NCBI GenBank assembly: GCA_903919145.1
Contig: CAIXGW010000386.1
Span: 1 to 64,000 of the forward strand
Source: an uncultured Myxococcales bacterium
GTDB taxonomy: Bacteria; Myxococcota_A; UBA9042
Reading direction: 5' to 3'
DNA: 64,000 nucleotides
The stretch's first letter is position 1. Each line of letters begins with the position of its first letter. The notes below the pieces were generated by a model. It saw nothing but the letters and a program-made list of their open reading frames with translations, was not told the origin of the DNA and searched no databases. Made by a program: the position numbers and the translations under genes. This document shows, one piece after another, positions 1 to 7,802 of the stretch.

Positions 1-1
1 C

Positions 2-202
2 GTCGAAGCCGCTCGGGCCAGCTCGGCCGTTCACGCATCCCTCACCCAATCCATCCTATCCAAAGCCTTCCGAGGCGAACTCGTCCCCCAAGACCCCAAC
101 GACGAGCCGGCCTCGGCGTTGCTCGAGCGCATCCGCCGCGAGCGGGACGGGCAGGGCGCGCCGGCCGCGAAGCGGGGGCGCAAGCCCGCGTCACGGAGCT
201 AA
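2..202 (+). CDS. hsdS: Type I restriction specificity subunit HsdS, C-terminal end (5' partial)
   Basis: Only the last 66 codons are present; the gene enters from the left edge. The frame reads a helical segment containing ILSKAFRGELVPQDPNDEPA followed by ALLERIRRER, then a basic tail (KRGRKPASRS). This is the conserved distal repeat that closes type I restriction specificity (S) subunits. S subunits carry two target-recognition domains and assemble with HsdM and HsdR to direct methylation and cleavage. The recognition domains themselves lie outside the window, so specificity cannot be judged. It is followed on the same strand by a small reading frame and a PHP/ATPase gene, an arrangement seen within type I restriction loci. 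Confidence 0.85.
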   Translation, partial: VEAARASSAVHASLTQSILSKAFRGELVPQDPNDEPASALLERIRRERDGQGAPAAKRGRKPASRS

Positions 203-205
203 CCG

Positions 206-331
206 ATGGACACCCCCGGCTCCGCACCGGCCGCAAAACCCAGCGCGAATCTGGACAAACTGCCGCCGGAGGCCAAAATACCGCAGGCGACCGCAAGGAC
301 CGACCGACATGAGCCCCAGCCCCCCCGCTAA
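206..331 (+). CDS. Small hypothetical protein (41 aa) between hsdS and the PHP-ATPase
   Basis: A 41-codon frame begins with ATG three bases after the hsdS stop. GGAG (195-198) lies 7 bases upstream, a well-placed SD. The product is polar and Pro/Ala-rich (begins MDTPGSAPAAK) with no recognisable domain. Its end overlaps the start of the PHP-ATPase gene by 23 bases, so translation may be coupled. It could equally be a spurious frame in GC-rich DNA or a leader that keeps ribosomes on the message; only the SD and the tight packing support it. Confidence 0.35.
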   Translation: MDTPGSAPAAKPSANLDKLPPEAKIPQATARTDRHEPQPPR

Positions 332-2993
332 CCTGAACCAATTGCCCGGTGGCGCGCGGTTTTTTCGCTGCGCGCTGCAGGTCAATCCGCATCACTACGC
401 CGCCACCTACAGTGGCCAACCGAGCGCCACGGACGAGCCAGCCTACGTGGCCGCGATGGTCACCAGAGCCCACGAACTCGGCATCGAGGTACTGGCCTTG
501 ACCGACCACAACCACGTCGGTGCGGTCGATGAGTTCCGTGCTGCCGCTGCACCCTTGGGCATCACCATCCTCCCGGGCTTTGAACTGTCGTCCAGCGAGG
601 GGATCCACGTCCTGTGCATCTATCCTCCCGACACCGCAAGGGTCACGCTTGACCGTCACCTCGGCGCCTTTGGCATTGCCAACACGGCGCCCAACGCCCA
701 GCTCGCCAACCTGACCTTTGGGCAGATCCTCGCCAAAGTGCGCGATCAGGCGGGCTTAGCCATTGCAGCGCATGTCACCAGCGCTAATGGCCTGCTCACT
801 ACCCTGGCGGGGCAGCCGCGCATACTTGCCTGGACGGATGCTAACTTACTGGCCGCTCAAATCCCCGGCAATCCGAACGAGGTGCCCATCGAGCATCGCC
901 AGATTGTGTTGAACAAAGACCCCGCGCACCATCGAATTCTGCCCGCGTTTCGTCGCTCGGGTCTCGCGCTCGTGAATGCCGCCGATGTCAAAGCGCCCGA
1001 TGATCTCGCCAAGCCTGGCGCATCGTGCTGGATCAAGATGTCGCACCCCTCGGTCGACGGTCTGCGCCAAGCGTTTCTTGACCCCGATGTCCGCATCCGC
1101 CTTGGCAAAAGCGAGGCCCCCAAGCACCCGCGACTGCTTTCGATCCGGTGGCAGGGCGGGTTCTTGGATGGCCAGGCCATGGTCTTCAATCCCGGCCTGA
1201 ACGTCTTGATTGGCGGTCGCGGCACCGGCAAGTCGACGGTGATCGAGAGTATTCGCTACGCTTTTGGCCTGCTGCCCGATACTGAACAAGCTCAGCGCAG
1301 CCACCTTCTCTTCGTCAAGGAGGTGTTGGGGGCGGGCACTCGCATTGAGGTAGCGCTTGCTGTCGAGCACCCGACGGAGGCGAGGTACAGCGTCGAGCGA
1401 GTGGTGCCAAATCCTCCGGTGGTGCGCGATGAGGCCGGGGCGATCCTCGACATTGCGCCCGACCGGCTTCTGCCAGGACTGGCTGTCTTTGGTCAACATG
1501 AAATTTCAGCGCTGGCCCGCGACCCGGTGCGCAGAACGCGGTTGCTGCATCGCTTCTTGCCATCGGATGGAAGTTGGGCCACCGAGCGCCAGGTGATGAT
1601 CGACAGGCTCGAGAAGTCGCGCGCCGACATCTTGCGCGTGGACAGGCAATTGTTGGCTATGGACGAAAAGCTTGCCGGCCTGCCCCTGCTCCAAAATACC
1701 CTTGCTCAGTACGAAGCGGCGGGTGTGCGAACACGGCTCCAAGAGCGGACCCAACTGTGGCGCGAGGAGCGCGTCTTCCAACTGGCCCGCGAGCGCATCG
1801 ATCAGCTAGAACAAGCGCTTGTTTCACTTCGCGAAGCGCTGCCGATGGACGTTGCATTTGTCAGTGAAGCGGCGCTTGCTGAATTACCGCGCAAGGACAT
1901 CTTGGCCGGGCTCGCGGGCGCAGTCGCAAAACTCGACCAGTCGGCTTTTGGGGCACTGCTTGACGCCCAAGCCGCTATCGCCGCGGCCCGCACCGCCGTC
2001 GGCGCCGTCGAAGCGCAGTGGCACCCCCACAAGGAGCAAGCCCAAGCGGTCTATGAGGGCGTACTGCGCGAACTACAGAAAGAGCGATTGGACGGCCAGG
2101 AGTTCGTGCGCATGCAGACCCAGGTGGAACTCCTGAAAGGGGAGCTGGACGCGCGGTTGAAGATCTCGCAAGTTCGAGACCTCTTGATCAAGCAACGCGC
2201 AGAGCTGGTCACAGAGTGGGAGGCTGCCAAGGCCGGTCAGCTGCGCGCACTGAGCGTCACGGCGAAGAAGGTCAATCGCGAACTTAAAGACGCTGCGCGT
2301 ATGACGGTGCTGCCGGGAGACGGTCGCGCTGTCTGCGAGTTGCTGCGCAAGCGACTAACAGGGCGGCTGGACAAAGTCATCGACCGGATCGAGACTGATC
2401 CGGCGATTTCATTGCCGCAGCTGGCGACATGGATACGGGCCGGTGCGAGCACGTTGGCCAGGGAGCTATCGGTGCCCCTCGCCCAGGCGGATACCGTTTG
2501 TGCAGGCGGCCCGGAGCTGGCGATGCTGGTAGAGGAGCTAGAGCTCCCGGTGACCACCAACATTGAACTGAACGTCGCTGAACCTGAGGCACCGCCAGAG
2601 TTCAAGGAGATCGAGCGGCTTTCTACAGGGCAGACTGCCACGGCCATCTTGCTGGTGGTGCTGCTTGCCCCGCGGGCGCCGGTGGTGGTTGACCAGCCCG
2701 AAGACGACTTGGACAACCGCTTCATTGCCGAGGGGATCGTGCCAAAACTCCGAACAGGCAAGGGTAATTGCCAGTTCATCGTGTCGTCACACAACGCCAA
2801 CATCCCAGTGCTCGGCGACGCGGATCTGGTCGTCAGCCTGCAAGCGGCTAGCGACTCTGGGCGGACGGTCGGCAAATTGGACCCAGCGGGCATGGGGGCC
2901 ATAGACGATTCGCTGGTTCGGCAACGGATCGAGCAAATCCTTGAAGGTGGGCGAGCGGCATTTGAAACTCGGCGCGCCAAATACGGCTACTGA
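309..2993 (+). CDS. PHP-domain + SMC-like AAA ATPase (TrlF-like), defence-associated
   Basis: 894 aa. The N-terminus is a PHP-type metal-dependent phosphoesterase domain (about residues 25-230) with the metal-binding DHNH at 66-69, a conserved LPGFELSS strand near 88-95 and AHV near 154. The C-terminal two thirds is an ABC/SMC-like ATPase: Walker A GGRGTGKST at 302-310, a long Ala/Glu/Gln-rich helical insert (about 430-690, probably coiled coil), signature LSTGQ near 770, Walker B VVVDQPEDD near 792 and the SSHNAN H-loop near 825. Similar proteins are named TrlF-family AAA-like ATPases and occur in restriction loci. The expected activity is ATP-controlled nucleic-acid cleavage or processing (inference). 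It lies 106 bp after hsdS and 8 bp before the AlbA_2 gene, so probably one operon. SD AAGGA lies about 10 bases before ATG. Confidence 0.85.
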   Translation: MSPSPPANLNQLPGGARFFRCALQVNPHHYAATYSGQPSATDEPAYVAAMVTRAHELGIEVLALTDHNHVGAVDEFRAAAAPLGITILPGFELSSSEGIHVLCIYPPDTARVTLDRHLGAFGIANTAPNAQLANLTFGQILAKVRDQAGLAIAAHVTSANGLLTTLAGQPRILAWTDANLLAAQIPGNPNEVPIEHRQIVLNKDPAHHRILPAFRRSGLALVNAADVKAPDDLAKPGASCWIKMSHPSVDGLRQAFLDPDVRIRLGKSEAPKHPRLLSIRWQGGFLDGQAMVFNPGLNVLIGGRGTGKSTVIESIRYAFGLLPDTEQAQRSHLLFVKEVLGAGTRIEVALAVEHPTEARYSVERVVPNPPVVRDEAGAILDIAPDRLLPGLAVFGQHEISALARDPVRRTRLLHRFLPSDGSWATERQVMIDRLEKSRADILRVDRQLLAMDEKLAGLPLLQNTLAQYEAAGVRTRLQERTQLWREERVFQLARERIDQLEQALVSLREALPMDVAFVSEAALAELPRKDILAGLAGAVAKLDQSAFGALLDAQAAIAAARTAVGAVEAQWHPHKEQAQAVYEGVLRELQKERLDGQEFVRMQTQVELLKGELDARLKISQVRDLLIKQRAELVTEWEAAKAGQLRALSVTAKKVNRELKDAARMTVLPGDGRAVCELLRKRLTGRLDKVIDRIETDPAISLPQLATWIRAGASTLARELSVPLAQADTVCAGGPELAMLVEELELPVTTNIELNVAEPEAPPEFKEIERLSTGQTATAILLVVLLAPRAPVVVDQPEDDLDNRFIAEGIVPKLRTGKGNCQFIVSSHNANIPVLGDADLVVSLQAASDSGRTVGKLDPAGMGAIDDSLVRQRIEQILEGGRAAFETRRAKYGY

Positions 2994-3001
2994 GGTGGAC
3001 C

Positions 3002-4228
3002 ATGACTAGAGCTGAACTACTAGAAATTCTTGCTAACGGGGAAAATTCTGGAGTCGAATTCAAGCGCGATGACGTCAGCAATGAAAAATTCGCCCGTGAA
3101 GTCGTCGCGCTGACGAATTCCTACGGCGGCATCATCGTGTTGGGTGCCGATGACGAGGGCAACCCGGTCGGCATTGCCAGAGACCGCCTTGAAGAATGGG
3201 TCATGACGGCGTGCCGCGACAAGATCCGTCCCGAGATCATTCCCTATTTTGAGGTGCTGCGCGATGTGCAGCCAGGTAAGCATGTGGCCGTGGTGCGCGT
3301 TGAGCGCGGTTGGTCGGTGCACCATCTCTGGCACAATCAGCACCGAACCTGGCTCATTCGGGTCGGGTCCGAGAGCCGCGAAGCAAGTCAGGAAGAGCTG
3401 GCGCGGCTGATGGCGCAACGGCAATCTTTCCGAGTGGATACCGCGCCCGTAAATGGTACAACTTGGGCTGATCTCGATCTGCGCAGATTGAAAGACTACT
3501 TCCGCCGCGTGCGCGGCCAGCCTACCCCCGAAGACGAAGATCACGGCGGCTGGCGGACCCTCTTGTCCAATACTGAGTTCCTCGCCGATCAAGCGCCTGA
3601 GTCTGCTTGCACTTTGGCAGGCTTGGTCTTGTTTGGTCGTGCTCCAGCCAGCCGGCTGCCCCAGTCGGGAATCGACGCGACAGCCTATCCAGGAGAGCTC
3701 AAGGACTACAGCACCATTGAGCGCGCACGCCTTCGCGGACCATTAGTCGGGCTATTTGCGGGTGTTGGGGCGCGCGGTGAACTGGTCGAGACCGGTCTGG
3801 TCGAGCAGGTCTTGGCCTTTGTCCATCGCACGGCCCAAAACCACGCTGTCCTGCGCGATGGTGCGCGTCGAGAAGACATTTCAGTCTATCCAGAAGGGGC
3901 GCTGCGCGAGGTGATCGTCAACGCGATTGCCCATCGGGACTACTTGCTTTCCGGCGCTACCGTAGAAGTGTCGCTCTACTCGGACCGCCTAGAGGTCATC
4001 TCGCCCGGCCGTTTGCCAAACGGCATCACCCCGGCCCGGATGCGCGCTGGTTGTCGCTACGCCCGCAATCCATTGATTCGCGACGTTCTCCAGGACTACG
4101 GCTACATGGAAGCGCAGGGTATGGGGGTGCCGCGGAAGATCGTTGCAGAAATGCTGGCTCACAACGGCACCAATCCCGACCTCGAAGTGCGCGACGAGGA
4201 GTTCCTGGTGCGGCTCAAACAGGGGTGA
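3002..4228 (+). CDS. AlbA_2 (Schlafen-type) DNA-binding / RecG-like C-terminal ATP-binding protein
   Basis: 408 aa. The N-terminus carries an AlbA_2 domain (about 1-125), with the signature GVEFKRD near 17-23 and LTNSYGGIIVLGADDEGNPV. The C-terminal part holds an HATPase_c_4/RecG-like module: EALREVIVNAIAHRDY near 298-313, then a strand pair ending LEVISPGRLPNG and a GMGVPRKI segment. Proteins of this build are annotated as ATP-dependent DNA helicase RecG-related or putative transcriptional regulators, and many lie inside type I restriction loci. ATG is 8 bp after the PHP-ATPase stop with GAGGTGG in front, so the two are probably cotranscribed. Its start region (3000-3110) is visibly less GC-rich than the rest of the window, in keeping with an acquired island. 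The biochemical role is unproven. Confidence 0.85.
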   Translation: MTRAELLEILANGENSGVEFKRDDVSNEKFAREVVALTNSYGGIIVLGADDEGNPVGIARDRLEEWVMTACRDKIRPEIIPYFEVLRDVQPGKHVAVVRVERGWSVHHLWHNQHRTWLIRVGSESREASQEELARLMAQRQSFRVDTAPVNGTTWADLDLRRLKDYFRRVRGQPTPEDEDHGGWRTLLSNTEFLADQAPESACTLAGLVLFGRAPASRLPQSGIDATAYPGELKDYSTIERARLRGPLVGLFAGVGARGELVETGLVEQVLAFVHRTAQNHAVLRDGARREDISVYPEGALREVIVNAIAHRDYLLSGATVEVSLYSDRLEVISPGRLPNGITPARMRAGCRYARNPLIRDVLQDYGYMEAQGMGVPRKIVAEMLAHNGTNPDLEVRDEEFLVRLKQG

Positions 4229-4567
4229 GCCTAGCGCGCGATTGATGCGGTCGCTGAAAACCCACCACAAGCGTCCTGCCCCGGTGCCAGCCTCTTGGCG
4301 CCTACCATGGGCTTCACCGCCGACCTCTTCGGCACCCCGATACCCGATCCGCCCCCAGCCCCAGCCCCAGCCCCAGCCCCAGCGCCCGCATCAAATCCCG
4401 CGGATTGACCGCGCCGGCAGTGCTCCCGACCGCCCCAGCCCCTCCGCTGGTCAAACTCACCCGGGTCCCCGCCAGTTCCACCCGCCAAGACCGTGCGAAC
4501 CGCGAAAGCTGCGCTACAATGGCGGCCGACCGCCAGGCCGGCGGCCGCTGCTGCCAAGGACCCTCCG
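4229..4567 (+). other. Intergenic stretch with Pro-Ala coding-like remnant
   Basis: 339 bases without a confident gene. An ATG at 4307 opens a 33-codon frame (MGFTADLFGTPIPDPPP, then alternating Ala-Pro) that stops at 4406. The neighbouring frame continues at once from TTG 4405 with a protein-like segment (PPLVKLTRVPASSTRQDR). Together they look like the frameshifted 5' end of a lost gene, but no family could be assigned. The Ala-Pro run is encoded by a hexamer repeat (separate entry). SD AAGGA at 4556-4560 serves the OLD gene. Confidence 0.3.
4353..4383. repeat. CCCAGC hexamer tandem repeat (5 copies)
   Basis: Five consecutive copies of CCCAGC, with the A of each unit at 4357, 4363, 4369, 4375 and 4381. 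A six-base unit keeps frame (Pro-Ala), so copy number can change without frameshift. It lies in the interval before the OLD-type nuclease gene. Confidence 0.8.
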
Positions 4568-6304
4568 ATGATTCACCGCCTAACCTTGCGCAACTTCAAG
4601 AGCGTCGGTGAGCAAACCTACGACTTCACCCAGTTTGACCTGCTGATCGGCCGCAACAATAGCGGCAAGAGCACGGTGCTGCAGGCCCTGGCCATCTGGC
4701 AGTTCTGCGTCGACGAATTCCACCGAGCCAAGCGCGGCGGTAGCACAGGCATCCAAGTCGTCTTGCCAAACTTCACGGCGCTGCCTGTCCCGGAGTTCAA
4801 CCTGCTCTGGAAGGACAGGACCGATCGCCGCTACCCGCAGCAAGGCGGCAAGACGAAGCAAGAGTTCATCCTCATTAGCATCGAGTTGGAGTGGCGCGGG
4901 CCCGACGGTGTGGTCAACGCCTTTGGGGTCGAGCTGCGCTACCATTCGCCCCAGACGATCTACGCCATCCCCAAAGGAGGCTGGGCGCACTTCCGCGAGT
5001 GCGAGGGCAGGGGTGATCTGCCGCGGATCGCCTACGTGCCACCGTTTTCTGGATTGGAGCCGGCCGAGAAATGGCTCGACGTGGCGCCCAGGCGCCAGCA
5101 GGTGGGCAAAGGGCAGCCCGGCAGCGTTTTGCGCAATCTATTGCTGCAGGTATGCCCAAATCCGAGCACCGGCTCAGACGGCCGAGTACCGCGCGGCTAC
5201 GACCCACCGGAGGACTGGAAAGAGCTGGCCAGGATGGTCCGCCAGTGGTTCTCTGTCGAGATCCTGCAACCGCGCTACGACTCGAACAAGGATGTCTTCA
5301 TTCAGGTTGACTACCGCCAGAACGGCAAGGAGTACGACATCATCGCCGGCGGCAGCGGCTTTCATCAGACCTTGACGTTGCTGGCGTTTCTCTACGGGTA
5401 TCAGCCGACGACCATTCTGCTCGACGAACCGGATGCCCACCTGCACGTCAACCTGCAGCGCGAGATTCTGGACTACTTCAAGCGCAAGTCGCTGGCGCGG
5501 CATACGCAGTTCCTCATCGCTACGCACGCAGAGGAGTTCGTCAAAGGCGTGGATGCCAGCCAAATTGTGTCATTGCTGAGCCAAGTTCCCAAGCGGATAC
5601 CTGCTACGACAGCCGTCCTGCACGCGATGTCTGATGTGTCCAACGAGGAGATGGCGCAGCTGCGCGAGTCGCCGTTCTTGGTCTACGTCGAGGGCGACAG
5701 TGATGAGCGCCTGTTGCGCGCGTGGGCGGAAGCGACTGGTGCCAGCGAGGCGATGGCCAAGGTGCGGTTCAAGGCCATGGGCGGTGGCAGCAAACACGAG
5801 ATGAAGTCCAGGGCCGAAGCCCATTTCACTGCGCTGAGGCAAATCGAGCCAAGCGCCTGCCGGCTGGTCTTGTTTGATTTCGATAGCAATGACAAAGCAT
5901 TCCACCCGCCAGCCGACAACAAGAATCTGGTGGAGTGGGGGCGCAAGAACATCGAAAACTACTTGCTCGTGCCGGACGCCTGGAAGCGCGCGGCGCAGCA
6001 GGCTCTCGGAGCGCTGCTCGCAGTGCCGGCTTTGCGCGAAATTGACGCCTACTTTGCCGAGCAGAACCTAACGCTGCCGGCGGGCAAGACGTGGCGCGAT
6101 GTCAACGCGAACATTTTTAAGGTCTTGGATGGCAAGCGGATCCTATTTGAAGACGAGGACTCGCTCTTTCGGCGGCTTCGCTCTGGCTCGCCGTCGATCG
6201 AGTTGATACGGGAGACGGTAGCCATGAACATGGCGACTGACGAATTGCACGAAGACGTGCACCAATTCATGAGCAAGCTCAAGGCTATGACCAACACGCG
6301 CTGA
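4568..6304 (+). CDS. OLD-family ATPase/TOPRIM endonuclease
   Basis: 578 aa from ATG 4568, chosen over an upstream in-frame ATG because AAGGA sits 7 bases before it and the protein then starts directly with the ABC-type strand (MIHRLTLRNFKSVGE). Walker A GRNNSGKST is at 28-36, Walker B ILLDEPDAHLHV near 283 and ATHAEEF near 317. A C-terminal TOPRIM domain follows, with FLVYVEGDSDERLL near 370 (catalytic Glu and Gly-Asp) and the acidic DFDSND near 435. OLD (overcoming lysogenization defect) proteins are ATP-regulated nickases/nucleases, some acting in anti-phage systems such as Gabija together with a UvrD-like helicase. No UvrD-like gene is adjacent, so this looks like a stand-alone OLD in the restriction island. 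Confidence 0.88.
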   Translation: MIHRLTLRNFKSVGEQTYDFTQFDLLIGRNNSGKSTVLQALAIWQFCVDEFHRAKRGGSTGIQVVLPNFTALPVPEFNLLWKDRTDRRYPQQGGKTKQEFILISIELEWRGPDGVVNAFGVELRYHSPQTIYAIPKGGWAHFRECEGRGDLPRIAYVPPFSGLEPAEKWLDVAPRRQQVGKGQPGSVLRNLLLQVCPNPSTGSDGRVPRGYDPPEDWKELARMVRQWFSVEILQPRYDSNKDVFIQVDYRQNGKEYDIIAGGSGFHQTLTLLAFLYGYQPTTILLDEPDAHLHVNLQREILDYFKRKSLARHTQFLIATHAEEFVKGVDASQIVSLLSQVPKRIPATTAVLHAMSDVSNEEMAQLRESPFLVYVEGDSDERLLRAWAEATGASEAMAKVRFKAMGGGSKHEMKSRAEAHFTALRQIEPSACRLVLFDFDSNDKAFHPPADNKNLVEWGRKNIENYLLVPDAWKRAAQQALGALLAVPALREIDAYFAEQNLTLPAGKTWRDVNANIFKVLDGKRILFEDEDSLFRRLRSGSPSIELIRETVAMNMATDELHEDVHQFMSKLKAMTNTR

Positions 6305-6523
6305 TCAGAGCGGCGCTTTGGCCGCAAGGGGGCTGGGCGCCCGCTTCACTGTCCGCAGATGACCAACCGCCAGTTCGATGCGCGCCGCCGCCTAGCCCTT
6401 GCAGCCACCACCGCCACCGCAGCCCAAATCGCCGCCGTCCGAACCCTCAACCCAGCTCGAAAGCCAGCGCCACCGGAGTACCTCGGCCCCAACACCCTCA
6501 GCCCACCTCCAACAGGCAAAGCA

Positions 6524-7012
6524 ATGCCAACCCCTTGCCCGCGTTGCGAATCCACCGATACCCAAGCCGTGCGGATGATCGTTGCTTTGGGAACAAGCAG
6601 GCATTCCGGCAGGGCCGAGCACGTTGTGAACACCCGCCGCGGCCCAGTGGCGATTGGCGAATCCGAGCACAGCGGCGTCGCAATGACCGAGCTCGCGCGC
6701 CGATTTCAAGCGCCGGTCGCCCACCAGCGCGATCTCAGAATCCCGCTGGCGGGAGTGGTACTTCTGTTTCCCGGAATCCTCATGATCTACAATGCGCTCG
6801 CGCAAAGCGCCGAGTTGGCACTCTGGGAAGTCTTGCGGCGCCTCGGATATGCCCTGATCCCGACCCTACTCGGCGGTGGTCTCTTGTACCTGTTCCAAGG
6901 CGGCGATGCTGTACATCAAGCAAAGCAAAGGGCTTGGCAGGAGCGGGTCGACTACCTCAAGTACGCCTGGCTTTGTTACAGGTGTGGGCACGACTGGCGG
7001 GGAGACAGCTAG
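6524..7012 (+). CDS. Zinc-ribbon protein with two membrane segments
   Basis: 162 aa from ATG 6524. An earlier in-frame start exists at 6359, but its extra 55 residues are Ala/Pro-rich and featureless. A CPRC knuckle is at residues 5-8 and a second CYRCGHDW knuckle near 151-154, so a zinc ribbon appears split between the two ends. Between them are two hydrophobic segments (IPLAGVVLLFPGILMIYNAL and YALIPTLLGGGLLYLF), which suggests a membrane hairpin with both Cys pairs on the same, probably cytoplasmic, face. No family recognised. It stands 219 bp after the OLD gene. The SD is weak (ACAGGCAAAG). Confidence 0.6.
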   Translation: MPTPCPRCESTDTQAVRMIVALGTSRHSGRAEHVVNTRRGPVAIGESEHSGVAMTELARRFQAPVAHQRDLRIPLAGVVLLFPGILMIYNALAQSAELALWEVLRRLGYALIPTLLGGGLLYLFQGGDAVHQAKQRAWQERVDYLKYAWLCYRCGHDWRGDS

Positions 7013-7115
7013 GCATGGGGGGACGCAATGCCCATTGGTTAAGACGATCCTTTGCAGTACATGGACTTGCAATCATCATAGAGCTTGGGACACGGGTGTT
7101 TACTGGTAGTTGTGT

Positions 7116-7279
7116 GACCCGCCACTGAAGTGGCGGGCTCACGATGGAGACGCCCGCCTCCGCGGGCTCAGGGCAAGGCCTGTCGAAAGTGTGATGATTC
7201 AATGGTGTAAGAGGGGGCTTGGCCTCAGGCCGCGGAGGCGGCCGCCTTTACCGCGAGCCCGCCACTTCAGTGGCGGGTC
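7116..7279. repeat. Pair of inverted palindromes (REP/MITE-like element)
   Basis: Two 25-bp arms, 7116-7140 and 7255-7279, are perfect reverse complements of each other. Each contains its own hairpin (CCCGCCACT, two-base loop, AGTGGCGGG). The 114 bp between them also pair partly: a GCCCGCCTCCGCGGGCTCAG run at 7152-7171 faces CCTCAGGCCGCGGAGGCGG near 7223-7241. The unit resembles a REP doublet or a small MITE of the kind moved by REP-associated tyrosine (IS200-like) transposases. No transposase gene is in the window. Confidence 0.8.
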
Positions 7280-7802
7280 GCTCATAGTGTTGGTACGCGG
7301 AAATTTGTCCGGTGATGTCAGTGGCATGTGGCCTAACCGATGGGCATTGGGGGGTGGCGCGTAGAAGCAGCGCCAAGATCAGCGCGTTCGCCAAGTTCCG
7401 GCAGGCCCAGCAGACTCGCCACGACCGACCTTCGCCAACCTTCTATGCACGGCGACCCCATCGCCCACCCGCAAGATCGCACGCTGCTGGCCTTGCCCGA
7501 CCCCATCCTCTGCCTCGATCGCCCGACTCCCAGCGCCGCGCCAGCCGCAATTCGTGTGGCATGTGCCGACTTTCCCGAACCCGCGCCCCCCACCGCCCCC
7601 GCCGCGCCGCCAACGCCCCACCCACCCGCAAGCCCTGGCCGACCATTTGACCGACCTGAGCCGGAACTTCTTGCTCTACCCCATCGGTCAGATGTACACC
7701 GCTGCCGGCGCGCGCCGGACCCTGCGCCAGAAGCTGCGCGGCACCCAGCCGGCCCCAACCCTGCCCGGGCTGCCAGGCGCCCATCAGCCACCAAAGGATG
7801 CC
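7280..7802. other. Gene-free stretch upstream of topB
   Basis: No convincing gene. An open frame from 7554 runs into topB, but its 83 extra residues are Pro/Arg-rich and do not belong to the topoisomerase fold, whose N-terminus (MRLVIAEKPS) starts at 7803 behind AAAGGA. Together with 7013-7115 this makes about 790 bp between genes, holding only the inverted palindromes. Confidence 0.5.

Noticed and set aside
846-1499. Long open frames antisense to the PHP-ATPase gene, and many similar ones elsewhere
   Set aside because: High GC content leaves antisense frames open; they have no domains, no SD and overlap well-supported genes.
7554-7802. In-frame N-terminal extension of topoisomerase III
   Set aside because: The extension is Pro/Arg-rich low complexity; ATG 7803 has AAAGGA and begins with the family's normal N-terminus.
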